DNA of 64,000 nucleotides. Origin: Paenibacillus sp. FSL H7-0357. GTDB lineage: Bacteria; Bacillota; Bacilli; Paenibacillales; Paenibacillaceae. Within the stretch, counting starts at the first letter, position 1; each line of letters begins with the position of its first letter. The stretch lies in assembly GCF_000758525.1 (NCBI RefSeq), contig NZ_CP009241.1, positions 7,607,501 to 7,671,500 of the forward strand, written 5' to 3'. Shown in pieces: positions 1-8,176 of this stretch. The position numbers and the translations under genes were made by a program. The notes below the pieces were generated by a model. It ran no database searches and was not told the origin of the DNA. It saw nothing but the letters and a program-made list of their open reading frames with translations.

Positions 1-1
1 A

Positions 2-76
2 GGGCTGGATAAGTGGGACATGGAAAGACAGTTCAATAGGCAGAACATGAAAAAAGAAAGAAACAAAGAGCTGTAG
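2..76 (+). CDS. 3' end of an unidentified gene (partial)
   Basis: An open frame entering from the left edge ends at a TAG at 74-76. The last 24 residues are charged and end in MKKERNKEL. The piece is too short to assign to a family. It converges on the MBL-fold gene. Only the frame itself supports it, so a chance open frame is possible. Confidence 0.3.
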   Translation, partial: GLDKWDMERQFNRQNMKKERNKEL

Positions 77-132
77 TCTTCATTTCTTTCTTCTTCTGAA
101 CTCAAGAACAACCCTGCTCTGAATATTCTTCG

Positions 133-1098
133 TTAACCCTCTAATTTAGTGATCATGTCATACACCTTACTCAAATTCGTCTTAAAGTATGTAGTAAAGT
201 ACCAGTTATGATACAATTCCGGTACTTCAATCTCATCAATGCTTTTCTTACTTTGAACGGCTTCTGCCACAATTGCCATTATATCGGTTATATATCCCTT
301 CACTTCGTGAAGTTCTTGCAAAGAGCATACTTCGCCATGTCCCGGTACGATAGTTTCTACATCCAGCAGTTCGACCTGCTCCAAAATATTCAGCCATTCC
401 TGAGGATTTGCATACGCCAAAACCGGGTGATGTTTTGAGAGCACCAGATCCCCTATTACGACAATTTTGTCTTCCGGAATGTACACGATTGCATCACTTT
501 GCGTGTGTCCCCCACCAAAGGTAATGAGTTGAATGCTACGATTACTGCCATGTATGGTCATCTGCTGATCAAAAGTTATTGTCGGCAGCGAATGTACTAG
601 ATTGGGTAGCATCTTCATAAACTCACGGTCACTAGCACTTTCCCATGCCATTTCCCTTTTTAACTTTTCATCCGTCTCTTGTTGTATTTGCTCTTCAAAT
701 TCTTTGATAGCCTGATACATCTGCACCGTGTTTTCCCGATATTGGGCTAACCTGTCTCTGGCAAAAGTATTCATAATCTCACGAGTAGTTGATGTTGAGA
801 TAATATTAGCCGCAGGTAAAAACACTTGATTTCCAGAGGTATGATCACTGTGCCAATGCGTGTTGATTACATAGGATACAGGGTTTCCCGTGAGGTACTC
901 TGCAGCAGCTTTCAAATCTTCTGCAGCCTGTATTGTCGAGAATGTATCCACGACAAGAGTTATATCGCCTAGATCAATGATTGCTGCATTCCCCAAAGAA
1001 CCGGTACCTGGAACCGCAATCGCTGCAATTACACTATCAGCGATGTAATTCAGCCGAAAATGCTCGGAGCCTCTAAATGATTCAATCCTATTTTTCAT
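133..1098 (-). CDS. MBL-fold metallo-hydrolase
   Basis: This encodes a 321-residue metallo-beta-lactamase-fold hydrolase. The zinc-binding motif HWHSDH is at residues 81-86, followed by a GGGHTQSDAIVYIPEDK segment with the third metal-ligand histidine and a late VPGHGEV segment. The N-terminal stretch GNAAIIDLGDITLVVDTF is the usual first beta-strand pair of the fold. I chose the ATG at 1098 because GGGAGAGG lies just upstream; the longer open frame has no such site. No signal peptide is visible, so a cytoplasmic enzyme is likely. The fold covers beta-lactamases, glyoxalase II and many other hydrolases, and the substrate cannot be read from the sequence. No operon partner is visible: the neighbouring gene runs the opposite way. 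Confidence 0.8.
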   Translation of the reverse strand: MKNRIESFRGSEHFRLNYIADSVIAAIAVPGTGSLGNAAIIDLGDITLVVDTFSTIQAAEDLKAAAEYLTGNPVSYVINTHWHSDHTSGNQVFLPAANIISTSTTREIMNTFARDRLAQYRENTVQMYQAIKEFEEQIQQETDEKLKREMAWESASDREFMKMLPNLVHSLPTITFDQQMTIHGSNRSIQLITFGGGHTQSDAIVYIPEDKIVVIGDLVLSKHHPVLAYANPQEWLNILEQVELLDVETIVPGHGEVCSLQELHEVKGYITDIMAIVAEAVQSKKSIDEIEVPELYHNWYFTTYFKTNLSKVYDMITKLEG

Positions 1099-1368
1099 AG
1101 TAACCTCTCCCTTCCAACATGGGAATACACTATACTCCAAATCAATACAGTAGACAATAATTTTTCTCCAAAAAAAGTAGGCTATATAAGCTGGACTTAT
1201 CAAGGATGCAAGGCAATTTCACAAACCCATCAGTTGAACCATACCTAAATCGAGCAGAGGACTATGATAGCGATTTAATATTTTATCGTATTATTCTTCA
1301 CATGCACTAAGATTTTACAATGATAAGCTTAATAATGTATGCCTTATTTCAGTTTAGGAGGTAATATT

Positions 1369-1839
1369 ATGAGCAAGTACGACGAAGCAATGAAGCTGCT
1401 GGAAGAACAAGTGGGTAACAAGGACGGCCTAATCTCTCTGTCCACCATCGCGCTGGAACCGGGGGCCAATGGCAAAAGCCGTCCCGCCGCCCGCATTGTG
1501 GACGCCTATTATGAGGATGGCGCGTTCTACACCGTCACTTACGCGACCTCAGGCAAGATGCAACAGATCGCCCAAAACCCCGAAGTCGCCGTTTGTATCA
1601 TCGTCGAAAACTTTACGGCCGATGGTATCGGTGAAAACCTGGGCTGGGTATGTGACGAGAAAAACGCGGAGATGATGACAAAGCTGCGCACAATATTCGC
1701 CGAGTGGTATAACGAAGCCAATAACGACGAAGACCCTAACACATGCCTGCTGCGCATTCGCCTGACAAAGGGCCTGTGGAATGACGCCCATAAAGGGATC
1801 AGAAATGAGATTGATTTTGTCAATAAGACGGCAAATTAA
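1369..1839 (+). CDS. Pyridoxamine 5'-phosphate oxidase-like flavin-binding protein
   Basis: This 156-residue protein has the split-barrel look of the pyridoxamine 5'-phosphate oxidase-like family (general stress protein 26 type). It has SLSTIALEPGANGKSRPAARIVDAYYEDGAFYTVTYATSGKMQQIAQNPEVAVCI, in which the RPAARIV strand and the K-M-Q-I-x-x-N-P-E-V motif are typical. Such proteins bind FMN or F420 and act as small cytoplasmic oxidoreductases; the substrate is unknown. The start at 1369 follows TTAGGAGG at a good distance. A strong terminator follows at 1900-1926. The last 123 bases of the gene plus the terminator are duplicated at 5667-5884. Codon use is more GC-rich than in its neighbours. 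Confidence 0.8.
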   Translation: MSKYDEAMKLLEEQVGNKDGLISLSTIALEPGANGKSRPAARIVDAYYEDGAFYTVTYATSGKMQQIAQNPEVAVCIIVENFTADGIGENLGWVCDEKNAEMMTKLRTIFAEWYNEANNDEDPNTCLLRIRLTKGLWNDAHKGIRNEIDFVNKTAN

Positions 1840-1934
1840 GTGGTCTATGTGGTTTCTATATTTTGCATATCATTTGATAACAGACAATTTTAGCTCAAAG
1901 GGAGTGTCCGCACACTCCCTTTTTTTCGCCGTTA
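1717..1934 (+). repeat. 218-bp duplication, copy 1 (gene end plus terminator)
   Basis: This segment covers the last 41 codons of the PNPOx-like gene, its terminator and the bases CGCCGTTA. It recurs at 5667-5884 with a constant offset of 3950 and only four substitutions (1742, 1751, 1871, 1889). The two copies flank the TetR-ABC exporter module and the broken sigma-factor gene. Confidence 0.95.
1900..1926 (+). terminator. Rho-independent terminator of the PNPOx-like gene
   Basis: An 8-bp perfect stem (GGGAGTGT/ACACTCCC) with a CCGC loop is followed by seven T residues. It lies 60 bases after the stop codon. Confidence 0.9.
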
Positions 1935-1953
1935 CTTATTGTAGGGTTCACCG
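1927..1953 (-). other. rlmH-3'-end-like site C (candidate attachment scar)
   Basis: Read on the minus strand this segment encodes G-E-P-Y-N-K-stop followed by CGGCG. It matches the rlmH-like site at 4940-4966 at 24 of 27 bases and the true rlmH 3' end more weakly. It lies in the same orientation as rlmH and abuts the stop codon of the ABC ATPase. An attachment-site scar is inferred. Confidence 0.55.
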
Positions 1954-1959
1954 TAACAT

Positions 1960-2676
1960 CTAAAGAACGAAACTTGGGTACACCCCTGATCTTGACGATT
2001 CAGCCAACGACAATTTCCCATCTTCCATCCGGTATACCTTGTCGCAATATTCAAGCATACGCTCATCATGGGTAACCATAATCGCCGCTTTCCGGCGTGA
2101 CTTCACCTCTTGCGCAATTAGACTGACGACTTCATGGGCGCGTTTGGTATCCAAACTTGCAGTCGGCTCATCCGCCAAGATGATGTTGGGATTATTAATT
2201 AAAGCACGAGCAATCGCTGTCCGCTGCTTCTCACCACCTGATAGCTCTTCCGGAAGGCTTTTTAACTTCGAGCCCAGACCCAGCTCTTCCAGCAACTTAG
2301 TGGCGAATTCCTTATCCTCCCTTTTAACCTTTCCCGACATCCTTTTTACTATTAGCAATTGATCAAGAACATTTAGATAGGGCACCAAATTCGATGATTG
2401 CATAATAAATCCGATTTCTTGTAGTCTTATAATCGCTAGTTCTTTGGCAGTAAGTGTAGAAATATTATGTCCATTTAGCTTAACCTCTCCTTCTGAAGCT
2501 TTAAGTAGCGCTCCAGCAATAGACAAAAACGTACTTTTACCGGAACCCGACGGTCCAACTACAGCAACAAACTCGCCCGGCTCCACTGATATTGACACAT
2601 GATCGAGTGCCGCGATCCGATTGCTTCCTTCGGCATAATACTTTGTGACTTCACTCAATTGCAATCCCTTACTCAT
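1960..2676 (-). CDS. ABC transporter ATP-binding protein (MacB/LolD type)
   Basis: This 238-residue nucleotide-binding subunit has Walker A GPSGSGKST, the signature LSGGEKQRTAIARAL, Walker B IILADEPTASLD and the switch histidine in VTHD. The ordering and the FtsX-like partner place it in the MacB/LolD group, whose members drive export of peptides, antibiotics or lipoproteins rather than import. Its start overlaps the permease stop by one base (TAATG), which points to translational coupling. It is the last gene of a tetR-permease-ATPase operon. The 3' end sits directly on an rlmH-like repeat at 1927-1953, so this operon may be the cargo of a small integrated module. The exported compound is unknown. 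Confidence 0.9.
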   Translation of the reverse strand: MSKGLQLSEVTKYYAEGSNRIAALDHVSISVEPGEFVAVVGPSGSGKSTFLSIAGALLKASEGEVKLNGHNISTLTAKELAIIRLQEIGFIMQSSNLVPYLNVLDQLLIVKRMSGKVKREDKEFATKLLEELGLGSKLKSLPEELSGGEKQRTAIARALINNPNIILADEPTASLDTKRAHEVVSLIAQEVKSRRKAAIMVTHDERMLEYCDKVYRMEDGKLSLAESSRSGVYPSFVL

Positions 2677-3797
2677 TATTCAACCCTCCCGAGCGCTTTG
2701 AGCGGATCAATCTTTGTAATCTTGCGAACAGAAACCATCGAACTTAACATAGCGATAATTAGCAAAATAACAGAATACGTGACGACAAGACTAGTTTCCA
2801 GCTTGAATGGCATACCCTTCGGCATAATGGCAGCTGTTCCATAAGTCAGTAAGATTCCAACTACTATACTAGTCAGCGAAAGCACAAACACTTGCGATAC
2901 AATGGCTTTGCCCAAGAATCTGTTACTAGCACCTATAGCTTTCATAATTCCGAACTGGTTGGTCTTCTGCATCGTAATTACATAAAAGAACACCCCAAGC
3001 ACGAATGCGGAGATAGCGAGCAGAAATGCAAGCATCATTAAAATAGTACCGTTCTCTTCTTTGTATCCTGGCATTCCTTGAACGGCTCCCGCTCGGGTAA
3101 CCGTATCCGTACCTAATAATTTGCTATTTATTACTTCTGGATCGATATCCTTACCTTGTACCATAATCGCATTAACGGGACCTGTAACTCCTTTATCCGA
3201 ACCCGGAGCTGCGAAGGTAATCTTCCGCCACTCGTCCATCGGAGTAAATACTGATGCAACGTGGTTATAGGTCTGATTCTCGACAAATCCGATAATCGTC
3301 AATGATTCCGTCGTGGCATCTAATTGAAAAGTGTCACCAATGTTATAGCCCTCATCCTTCATGGAGGAATTTACTACGACACCAGTAGGGTTCTCAGAAG
3401 ATAGGCTTTCCCCTTCTACGATAGCCGGTTCCAAGAAGCTTCCTGGGTTAATTCCTATAACCGCAATATCCAACTTATCTTCATTCTTGGTGCTTTGTTC
3501 CTTCAACGCCGTTGCCATCGTACTTCCCATAGGTGCGGCAGCACTCACATTTGGTAGTAGCTCCACTTCCGTCATTAATTGATCAGACAGCAGCGACTTA
3601 CTCATTGAAGACTGGGACCCTTCTTCAAAAATGACATAATCAGCCTTCATAGTCTTGAATGTTGACGCAGCTAGCGTAGACAATCCATTCCCCAAACCTG
3701 ACAAGATAAATACCAACCAAGCAATTAGTACAAAAATAATGATGATCATTAAAAATCTCATTTTACTATGCATCAATTCTTTCATAGCTAAAAACAT
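2676..3797 (-). CDS. FtsX/MacB-like ABC transporter permease
   Basis: This permease of about 373 residues has the FtsX-family layout: one N-terminal membrane helix (about residues 15-37), a large extracytoplasmic domain, then three C-terminal helices ending in SVRKITKIDPLKALGRVE, the typical tail of the family. It pairs with the downstream ATPase to form a likely dimeric exporter or envelope-stress transporter. The longer frame starts with a TTG inside the operator palindrome at 3829-3846 and is unlikely. The ATG at 3797 lies 12 bases after AAGGAG; the exact start is uncertain by a few codons. Two TetR-type palindromes lie immediately upstream, so it is probably repressed by the neighbouring TetR protein. 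Confidence 0.85.
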   Translation of the reverse strand: MFLAMKELMHSKMRFLMIIIIFVLIAWLVFILSGLGNGLSTLAASTFKTMKADYVIFEEGSQSSMSKSLLSDQLMTEVELLPNVSAAAPMGSTMATALKEQSTKNEDKLDIAVIGINPGSFLEPAIVEGESLSSENPTGVVVNSSMKDEGYNIGDTFQLDATTESLTIIGFVENQTYNHVASVFTPMDEWRKITFAAPGSDKGVTGPVNAIMVQGKDIDPEVINSKLLGTDTVTRAGAVQGMPGYKEENGTILMMLAFLLAISAFVLGVFFYVITMQKTNQFGIMKAIGASNRFLGKAIVSQVFVLSLTSIVVGILLTYGTAAIMPKGMPFKLETSLVVTYSVILLIIAMLSSMVSVRKITKIDPLKALGRVE

Positions 3798-3828
3798 TCC
3801 CTTTTCCAACTCCTTATCTCTATATTTT

Positions 3829-3846
3829 TTTGACACTAGTGTCAAA
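3829..3846. promoter_or_regulatory. Operator 1, perfect 18-bp palindrome
   Basis: TTTGACACTAGTGTCAAA reads the same on both strands. It lies between the tetR gene and the permease gene and shares the half-site TGACAC with operator 2. A TetR-family binding site is the natural reading. Confidence 0.75.
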
Positions 3847-3890
3847 TTAATAACACCATCGCACTCGCCACATTAATTAAACAACATAAA

Positions 3891-3904
3891 TGACACTTGT
3901 GTCA
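3891..3904. promoter_or_regulatory. Operator 2, TGACAC-TT-GTGTCA
   Basis: This repeats operator 1 with identical 6-bp arms and a two-base centre change. The centres of the two sites are 60 bases apart, about six helical turns, in the only gap between tetR and the ABC genes. Confidence 0.7.
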
Positions 3905-3924
3905 AATTAAATCCAAGACTGAGG

Positions 3925-4491
3925 CTAGCTCTTGGCTCCTCCGATCCACATTTGAAACAACAGCTTTCCCCAATCAGGTATAGGGATATTGAGCATATTA
4001 GGGGTATCAATTAAGTTAAAGAACACACCAATAAGCACAGGAAGCGGGATATCTTGTCGCAGGCTTTTTTCCTGTTGTGCGCGTTCAAACAAGCGTGACA
4101 ATTGTATTTTAAGAGTCTTATGTGCTTCCTCAATAAACTCAAGATCCCTCGCTGCTGCAGTAGAATTAGCCGTATTTATTTTACTGGCATCTCCCAATAG
4201 TTGATGGAGCCTATATTCTTCTACGTAAATGAGAAGTAACTGCTCGAGAGCGTCCATAGGATTAGTCTCATCAATTGCTGATGCATTGTCTAGTACTGTT
4301 GCTATTACACGCTTCATACAAGCAGCAACGATCTCTTCTTTATTAGCGTAATATTGATAAATAGTACTTCGGGCTCCGGATAGATGCTGTGAAAGCAGCT
4401 TAAGATGAAAACCGTCGTATCCATACTCAAGCACTAATTTTTTTGTCGTATCAAGTAGCTCTGTCTCAGTAAAAGATTGTTTTCTTCCCAT
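3925..4491 (-). CDS. TetR/AcrR-family repressor
   Basis: This 188-residue protein has an N-terminal TetR helix-turn-helix (about residues 8-55: TETELLDTTKKLVLEYGYDGF, then ARSTIYQYYANKEEIVAACM, the classic recognition-helix motif). The C-terminal ligand domain is unlike any I can name. The start at 4491 follows AAGGAAGAG. It is the first gene of tetR-permease-ATPase, all on the minus strand. Two matching palindromes just downstream of its stop suggest it controls the two transporter genes from an internal promoter. By analogy with other TetR/exporter pairs the inducer may be the exported drug or peptide; that is inference. Confidence 0.9.
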   Translation of the reverse strand: MGRKQSFTETELLDTTKKLVLEYGYDGFHLKLLSQHLSGARSTIYQYYANKEEIVAACMKRVIATVLDNASAIDETNPMDALEQLLLIYVEEYRLHQLLGDASKINTANSTAAARDLEFIEEAHKTLKIQLSRLFERAQQEKSLRQDIPLPVLIGVFFNLIDTPNMLNIPIPDWGKLLFQMWIGGAKS

Positions 4492-4939
4492 TGAATCTCT
4501 TCCTTTTTATCATTTAAGATCTGTGTTAAAAGTAAATAACATGATTGGTAGGATCCGTAATATTCTGAAGTCTCGCTAAAGATAAGAATACACCAAATTC
4601 ACTACAGGTGCATACGGCTATTAGTTAATCGTACCAACACTCCTTTTTCAATGTTTAATCCATTCAGAACCTGTTGAACCTTCACGTCAGCAGACCGTAG
4701 AGGTACTCAAGAAACATCTTTGGGATTACTTCGCCCCTGGCCCATGCCGAAATATCGTTGTCAACGGCGAAGCCAGTTGGAGCCGTGTCTGTGCTTTCTG
4801 TGCCGAATACCGATCACCGCAGACCGTTCCGCACGAGTGATGTTTACGTTCGAGCGGGAAGTGTCATCCGAGGAGCCCTTTATAAGGTTAACTCCTATCG
4901 CTTGAGCGACTGCATTCTGCGACCGGCTTCCACCCAGTT
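4492..4939. other. Intergenic region, no gene recognised
   Basis: This gap upstream of tetR must contain the tetR promoter, which I could not place with confidence. At about 4700-4935 both strands stay open for 60 to 120 codons, but neither reading resembles a protein I know and neither has a ribosome binding site. It looks like remnant or repeat-derived DNA leading up to the rlmH-like site at 4941. Confidence 0.4.
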
Positions 4940-4940
4940 C

Positions 4941-4970
4941 GCCGTTACTTATGATACGGTTCACCGCGAT
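4941..4970 (-). other. rlmH-3'-end-like site B (candidate attachment scar)
   Basis: Read on the minus strand this encodes H-R-G-E-P-Y-H-K-stop followed by CGGC. It matches the real rlmH 3' end (22570-22599) at 26 of 30 bases. All four differences fall at third codon positions that keep the amino acid. No other part of rlmH is present upstream. Orientation is the same as rlmH, so the sites are direct repeats 17.6 kb apart. The function as an attachment site is inferred. Confidence 0.7.
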
Positions 4971-5043
4971 GGCAGTAAGGGCAAGTTTTGCATGCTAGCT
5001 ATAGCGAAGACAAAGACAAATTTCTTTATTAACGAATTTATTT

Positions 5044-5081
5044 TGTTACGCTTATATAGCCTTGGTCTTTCGGCATCTCGG
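5044..5081. repeat. 38-bp repeat R1, copy 1
   Basis: This matches 12608-12645 at about 33 of 38 bases, in the same orientation. Read on the minus strand both contain P-K-D-Q-G-Y-I as a possible protein-tail fragment. The origin is unknown. Confidence 0.7.
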
Positions 5082-5159
5082 ATAATTACTACAGCCCCAG
5101 AATGCTGCGCCTTCCTATCTCCATAACGATTCTAACGGCGATTTTTTTCAATCCTCTTT

Positions 5160-5594
5160 TCATTTCAATAAATGCCTCAGCTTATCTGGGTTCCTAACAA
5201 AATATAAGTTGCGAATCGAATTTCTCTCGACATGCATGAGCGCAACAGTTATGTTGCCCTCTCCTGAACGGATAACAAGTCCTGTTTGGCCATTTATATC
5301 CCTCATTTCTACATGCACGCCTCCTTCGTAAAGAGGAGCCTTACGAATTAAGCCGAGAAGGAACCGGGCGACGAGATCGCGCGATTCAATAGGATGGACG
5401 GCGGCGATGGCTTTACCTCCTCCATCTGAGACCAACACGACATCTTTGGCGAGCATGGATACAACCATATCCACGTTACCCTGTTCGAGAGCTGCTAGGA
5501 GTCGACGGACCCACTCTTCGCTTGCTGCTTCGGGATTGACTGGTTCATCGGGGGTAATCCCCATCTTTCCTCTCGTAACGCTAATTGCAGCCAT
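5160..5594 (-). pseudogene. C-terminal half of an ECF sigma factor (SigJ type)
   Basis: The 144-codon frame matches the C-terminal SnoaL-like domain of SigJ-type extracytoplasmic-function sigma factors. Features are EEWVRRLLAALEQGNVD, then VSMLAKDVVLVSDGGGK, then RDLVARFLLGLIRKA and the tail NLYFVRNPDKLRHL. Intact members run to about 290 residues with sigma regions 2 and 4 at the N-terminus. Those regions are missing here, so the remaining protein could not direct polymerase. No convincing ribosome binding site precedes the first ATG. The break lies within about 75 bases of the duplicated segment at 5667, suggesting the gene was cut by the same rearrangement. Confidence 0.75.
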
Positions 5595-5666
5595 GAATTA
5601 CTTGTGTTCGGCACAATAGTCATATTCGCCAAGATAAACGTCTCGACTTCGTTGATATTGACCGGT

Positions 5667-5884
5667 GCCAATAACGACGAAGACCCTAACAAATGCCTGC
5701 CGCGCATTCGCCTGACAAAGGGCCTGTGGAATGACGCCCATAAAGGGATCAGAAATGAGATTGATTTTGTCAATAAGACGGCAAATTAAGTGGTCTATGT
5801 GGTTTCTATATTTTGCATATTATTTGATAACAGACAATGTTAGCTCAAAGGGAGTGTCCGCACACTCCCTTTTTTTCGCCGTTA
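5667..5884 (+). pseudogene. Duplicated 3' end of the PNPOx-like gene with its terminator (copy 2)
   Basis: This is 214 of 218 bases identical to 1717-1934. It carries the last 41 codons of the PNPOx-like gene, the stop at about 5789, the same terminator hairpin (5850-5876) and CGCCGTTA. After that the two copies diverge: copy 1 continues into the rlmH-like site and copy 2 into unrelated sequence. It has no start and is not functional as a gene. The terminator may still act. Confidence 0.9.
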
Positions 5885-5977
5885 TACCCATCATTGAAAT
5901 GATCTGTTACAAACAGAATCTTTCCCCGAAGAATGGTCAATTGTAGAATTGAGAATCATCAAAACAAAGCAGGACAT

Positions 5978-7756
5978 TTATATTTCCCTAGTTTCTTCCC
6001 TCAGCCATGCGCTCTCTTCATCATTTAAATAAGGAGCCAGCTTCGTATAGACCTCTTGATGATAATTGTTTAACCATTGCTTTTCACTCTCTGTTAATAT
6101 ATCTGTATTGATACCGGCTAGATCAATTGGACAATACGTAATGGTTTCAAACTTCATAAATTGACCGAACTCTGTTTTCTCGTCGTCAACTACTAACATC
6201 ATATTTTCAGTTCTAATTCCATATTTACCTTCAAGGTATATTCCCGGTTCATTCGTAATGATCATGCCTTTTTCTAATATAACATTATTAGTATTATTCC
6301 TTATGCTTTGTGGTCCCTCATGAACATTCAAGAAAAAACCCACCCCATGACCTGTCCCGCACTTATAGTCTAGACCATATTGCCATATTGGTTGTCTTGC
6401 TAAAACATCTAAGTTAGAACCTGTAGCCCCATATAAATATTTCACTGAGCTTAATGCAATAAACCCTTTTAACACCAAAGTAAAATCTCTTTTTTGCTCA
6501 TCGGTAAGTTTTCCTAAAACAATCGTTCGTGTAATATCTGTTGTTCCATCATAATACTGTCCGCCTGAATCAACTAGAAAAAGGCCTTCATTCTTAAGTA
6601 TAAATTGCGTTTCTTTATTGGCTTTATAATGCATCAACGCAGCATGTTCTCTATAACCTGCTATCGTATCAAAGCTAGGCCCAACATATCCTTCCTGTGC
6701 CCTTCTGAAATCTTCTAATCTTTCTTCTGCAGTAATCTCTGTAATTTCTATTTTATCTACAACGTTTTTTAACCATTTTATAAATTTCACCATGGCTAAA
6801 CCGTCTTTGATTTCACACCATTTCACATTTTTTATCTCAACTTCATTTTTTATAGCTTTTAAATTAGTTGTGATGTCCGGACTTTCAATTTTATTTGTAT
6901 TACTGTTAATGGCGTTATATAATCTGCTATTTGTTTTATTCGCATCTAAAATAATGGTATCTCCGCTCGAAAGATTTCCCAAGAACATATGTATTTCATC
7001 ATACGCTTTTAACTCGATTCCTTCAGCCTCCAGTTCTAATTGAACCAAAGGGGGAATCTTGCAGGAATCAATAAATAAATAACATTTATGTTCCGCTACG
7101 ATTACATTACTAATTACAACTGGATTGTTAGGCACATCGGCCCCTCTTATATTCAAAAGCCATGCAATGTCATCTAAGGAGGTTAAAATATAATAATTTG
7201 CTCCTATATTTTTCATTTCTTTTCTTACTTCATTTAATTTTTCCACACGTGATTTGCCTGCATATTTTACGTCATGAGTAAACATTGATCCTTTAGGAAT
7301 CTCCGGTCGATCTTCCCACAGATCACCAATTAAATCTTGATTCATTTTTAATCCGATTCTTTTTGCTTTTAGATCTTTTTCCATTCTTTTAACCATAGTA
7401 ATTGAAAAAACATTTCCATCAAAGCCCACAACGCTTCCTTCATTAAGAACATCTGCTAACCATTCCGAATAAAAGGGTACCCCTGGATCCACCATTCGAA
7501 ATAATCTGATTCCTGAGCCCTCAAGCTGCTTTTCTGCTTGAATATAGTATCTACCATCTGTCCATAACCCAGCATCCTCTAAGGTAATAACTACTGTACC
7601 TGCAGACCCTGTAAATCCTGATATCCACTCTCTACATTTCCAATGCTCTGCTACATATTCACTCTGATGTGCATCAAAGCTGGGAATGATATAAGCATCC
7701 ATTTGATTTGTTCTCATTAGCTGTCTTAACTTTTCGACCTTATCCCTGATATCCAT
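5978..7756 (-). CDS. Xaa-Pro aminopeptidase (M24B family)
   Basis: This 592-residue aminopeptidase P-like enzyme removes N-terminal residues ahead of proline in the cytoplasm. The five expected metal ligands of the pita-bread fold are present: D396, D407, H470, E503 and E517. They lie in VDSGGQYYDGTTDITRT, GTGHGVGFFLNVHEGP, TNEPG and RTENM. Two creatinase-like N-terminal domains precede the catalytic domain, and a C-terminal extension with CPIDLAGIN is typical of the long eukaryote-like and Firmicute form. The ATG at 7756 follows GGAGG by eight bases; two earlier ATG codons lack a site. No operon partner is seen. A duplicated fragment and terminator lie downstream. Confidence 0.92.
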   Translation of the reverse strand: MDIRDKVEKLRQLMRTNQMDAYIIPSFDAHQSEYVAEHWKCREWISGFTGSAGTVVITLEDAGLWTDGRYYIQAEKQLEGSGIRLFRMVDPGVPFYSEWLADVLNEGSVVGFDGNVFSITMVKRMEKDLKAKRIGLKMNQDLIGDLWEDRPEIPKGSMFTHDVKYAGKSRVEKLNEVRKEMKNIGANYYILTSLDDIAWLLNIRGADVPNNPVVISNVIVAEHKCYLFIDSCKIPPLVQLELEAEGIELKAYDEIHMFLGNLSSGDTIILDANKTNSRLYNAINSNTNKIESPDITTNLKAIKNEVEIKNVKWCEIKDGLAMVKFIKWLKNVVDKIEITEITAEERLEDFRRAQEGYVGPSFDTIAGYREHAALMHYKANKETQFILKNEGLFLVDSGGQYYDGTTDITRTIVLGKLTDEQKRDFTLVLKGFIALSSVKYLYGATGSNLDVLARQPIWQYGLDYKCGTGHGVGFFLNVHEGPQSIRNNTNNVILEKGMIITNEPGIYLEGKYGIRTENMMLVVDDEKTEFGQFMKFETITYCPIDLAGINTDILTESEKQWLNNYHQEVYTKLAPYLNDEESAWLREETREI

Positions 7757-7948
7757 TTCCAATACCTCCATTTTCCTTAGGACCAAATGCATTAAAAGCT
7801 ATTATATAAATGACGAGTTCTTAATAATCCTACTCCCAAAATATTGGCAAAACAAATATTGGTACCTCCTCATTCTAATCAATCGAGGGAATTTTGCTGT
7901 TTTCCGGAAAAAGATGCTGCGATAATACAAGCAATTGTTTATTTACGG

Positions 7949-7982
7949 AAACCTGCTTGTGCGAGAGTCGCTTAGCAGGTTT
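7949..7982. terminator. Hairpin with 9-bp stem, possible terminator
   Basis: AAACCTGCT pairs with AGCAGGTTT, with an inner GCGA/TCGC pair in the loop, followed by TTCTTTGTTG on the plus strand. It sits in the ~420-base gap between the aminopeptidase and the SLH gene, where no other gene is visible. Which transcript it would end is unclear. Confidence 0.4.
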
Positions 7983-8176
7983 CTTTGTTGTGTACAGCGT
8001 GTTGGAAGTGTGGTGAACCAGCGGATATAGGGAGCGTACACCCGTAATTCCCAACAAATTTTATATAAAAATAAGGGGATATTCTGCCGATAATTATCTT
8101 GTTACAAGAAAAGTATGAGTCTGAAGGGGCATTTACGATTAACCCAGACGGTAGAGTCTAAGGAGGAGAAGGATTT

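Noticed and set aside
4758..5126. 122-codon plus-strand frame and its antisense partner
   Set aside because: Neither reading resembles a protein or has a start signal, and the region crosses the rlmH-like scar and repeat R1.
7875..8057. 60-codon minus-strand frame upstream of the SLH gene
   Set aside because: No start signal, and it runs through a terminator-like hairpin.
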